From assembly GCA_040514355.1 (NCBI GenBank), contig JBEVCF010000088.1, positions 1 through 7,296 of the forward strand: a stretch of 7,296 nt of DNA, written 5' to 3'. The position numbers and the translations under genes were made by a program. Below the pieces are notes generated by a model that saw nothing but the letters and a program-made list of their open reading frames with translations, was not told the DNA's origin and did no database searches. Shown here piece by piece: positions 5,963 through 7,296 of this stretch (position 1 is its first letter; every line of letters starts with the position of its first letter). The stretch comes from Opacimonas sp040514355. Lineage in GTDB: Bacteria; Pseudomonadota; Gammaproteobacteria; Enterobacterales; Alteromonadaceae.

Positions 5963-7296
5963 TTATTGCTGTTTTTGCTTATCCCAGTAAGTGTTCATCA
6001 ACAACTTCATTTCTTTGCGTAACATGACAATACCGAACAAGTTAGGCAGTGTCATGACAACAATCGCAATCGCCGAAAACGTCCAGACTAAAGTGGTATC
6101 AGAGAATGCAGCCCAGAAGAAACCTGCTACATACACCACACGATATGGCATGACAGATTTAGGTCCGGCCAAATAGGTCATTGCGCGATCACCGTAATAG
6201 GACCATGCTATGGCTGTTGAGAAGGCGAACAATAACAGACCAATGGATACGATATATTGCCCAAAATCGCCAAAGAAGCCACGCGTAAAGGCAATCGTCG
6301 TCAGTTTGGCTGAGTGCACCAGTGATTTACCAGAGACCACTAAATTATCTTTTTGCGGAACACCATTTTCAATCAGCAACATGCCTGAATATAGGTCTTC
6401 GGTGCCACCAATGGAAAAACGTACCTCCTCTGCAATGGAGCGTGCATTCAAGACAGTCATATCATTGCCCTGCACCTCTCCATTCATCACTTGTACCCGT
6501 CCGGTAAAACGTTCAACCGAACTGCCTTCAATGCCGTTGAGATATTGGTATAAGGAGGTTAAATCTGCCTCATTTTGCTCAGAATACTGACCCGCAATGA
6601 TGACCATATCGGATGCATCAAACACGTTTTGATGTTTTTCTTTCCAGACCCCAGAGGATAAAATCACCAAGCCGGTAATCGTACAAATAATAATCGTATC
6701 GATAAATGGCTCAAGGATTGACACCATCCCTTCTGACACTGGCTCTTTGGTTTTAGCCGCCGCGTGTGCGATGGGTGCTGAACCTTGGCCAGCTTCATTG
6801 GAGAATAACCCTCGGTTTACCCCCCGGTTAAATGCATACGCCAAACTTGCGCCCAAGAAACCACCGGCAGCAGCACTGCCCGTAAAGGCATCTGAAATCA
6901 CCGCTGCAAAAGAAGGTCCGATGTTTCCTAAGTTTGCAAAAATGACAGCCAATGCACCGATAATATAAATCACTGCCATGATCGGTACAATTTTCGATGT
7001 TACCTCTGCGATACGCTTGATACCACCGATAATCACTAACCCAAGTAAAATCGCTAACACACCGCCAACTACCATGGGGTCAAACCCAAACGTCGCCTCG
7101 ATACTGGTCGCTATACCATTGGATTGTGGTAGGTTACCTGTGCCAAAGGAACAAATGACGGTAGCAACAGCAAAGGCAGCGGCAAGCCATTTCATGTTCA
7201 ATCCTTTGTCCATAAAATACATAGGACCACCTGCCATGGTACCGTCTTCGGTTTTTTCACGATATTTATGCGATAGCGTTACTTCAACAAATTTAG
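5963..7296 (-). CDS. Sodium:alanine/glycine symporter, AGCS family, 5'-partial
   Basis: This inner-membrane carrier imports small neutral amino acids (alanine or glycine in the family) with sodium. The substrate cannot be fixed from sequence. The frame continues through the right edge: codons before the ATG at 7237 read LSHKYREKTEDGT, typical family sequence leading into GGPMYFM. That ATG is therefore internal, and the N-terminal helices lie outside. Numbering from it, hydrophobic segments fall near 17-33, 55-72, 82-101, 124-136, 176-194, 325-345, 366-382 and 383-404. The hallmark NRGLFSNEAGQGSAPIAHAA (141-160) and FIDTIIICTITGLVIL (178-193) are intact. Between the helix ending near 195 and that starting near 325 sits a hydrophilic insertion (about 200-312), far longer than the loop I recall in E. 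coli YaaJ, containing two copies of a roughly 28-residue motif. The C-terminal tail is short and basic. A strong terminator follows. Confidence 0.95.
   Translation of the reverse strand, partial: KFVEVTLSHKYREKTEDGTMAGGPMYFMDKGLNMKWLAAAFAVATVICSFGTGNLPQSNGIATSIEATFGFDPMVVGGVLAILLGLVIIGGIKRIAEVTSKIVPIMAVIYIIGALAVIFANLGNIGPSFAAVISDAFTGSAAAGGFLGASLAYAFNRGVNRGLFSNEAGQGSAPIAHAAAKTKEPVSEGMVSILEPFIDTIIICTITGLVILSSGVWKEKHQNVFDASDMVIIAGQYSEQNEADLTSLYQYLNGIEGSSVERFTGRVQVMNGEVQGNDMTVLNARSIAEEVRFSIGGTEDLYSGMLLIENGVPQKDNLVVSGKSLVHSAKLTTIAFTRGFFGDFGQYIVSIGLLLFAFSTAIAWSYYGDRAMTYLAGPKSVMPYRVVYVAGFFWAAFSDTTLVWTFSAIAIVVMTLPNLFGIVMLRKEMKLLMNTYWDKQKQQ

Noticed and set aside
6210..6590. Plus-strand open frame of 126 codons opposite the symporter
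   Set aside because: It is the complement of a well-conserved symporter gene and lies mostly opposite its insertion. The protein has no recognisable domain and no ribosome binding site was evident.
7235..7237. ATG at 7237 as the true start of the symporter
   Set aside because: Codons upstream read typical AGCS sequence (KYREKTEDGT), and the protein would otherwise lack its N-terminal helices.
1..7296. CRISPR array, insertion sequence, tRNA/rRNA, or phage/defence system
   Set aside because: No repeated spacers, transposase motifs, terminal repeats, cloverleaf sequence or defence-type domains are visible. Nearly all of the window is intact housekeeping genes.

Overview
The window looks like chromosomal core sequence from a gammaproteobacterium of fairly low GC content. 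Its proteins read like close relatives of Escherichia coli RlpA, DacA (PBP5), YbeD, LipB, LipA, AnsA and YeaC. The gene order rlpA-dacA-ybeD-lipB-lipA is the right half of the well-known mrd/lip cell-wall and lipoate neighbourhood. I cannot name the genus. The long-loop type of AGCS symporter at the right end is, from memory, the kind seen in marine groups such as Alteromonadales, but that is only a leaning.

Layout. Positions 1-881 hold the 3' part of rlpA (septal lytic transglycosylase with DPBB and SPOR domains), open at the left edge. A possible terminator and a promoter (about 870-940) separate it from dacA (972-2150, D,D-carboxypeptidase). A strong terminator at 2167-2205 ends dacA. Next comes a compact, translationally overlapping unit, ybeD (GTG start at 2222)-lipB-lipA, ending at a terminator at 4124-4148. 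ansA (4190-5224, cytoplasmic type I L-asparaginase) closes the plus-strand block.

The right third is on the minus strand. A 5'-partial AGCS-family sodium:amino-acid (alanine/glycine-type) symporter (5963-7296) runs off the right edge and ends in a good terminator (5914-5947). Downstream of it lies a two-gene unit: a small zinc-ribbon membrane protein (5549-5887) and a YeaC/DUF1315 protein (5265-5546). This unit converges on ansA across a 40-bp gap with no clear terminator.

How the genes fit together: RlpA and DacA act on periplasmic peptidoglycan. LipB moves octanoyl groups from acyl carrier protein to lipoyl domains, and LipA inserts the two sulfurs. YbeD is a small regulator-like protein of uncertain role that travels with them. 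AnsA and the symporter both concern amino-acid supply, but nothing in the sequence links them functionally.

I see no mobile element, CRISPR array, RNA gene or defence system, and no gap longer than 300 bp without a gene. The most interesting points are details: a duplicated motif inside the large soluble insertion of the symporter, two apparent losses at the allosteric asparagine site of AnsA, a zinc-ribbon/YeaC gene pair, and a consensus -10 hexamer in the loop of the dacA terminator.
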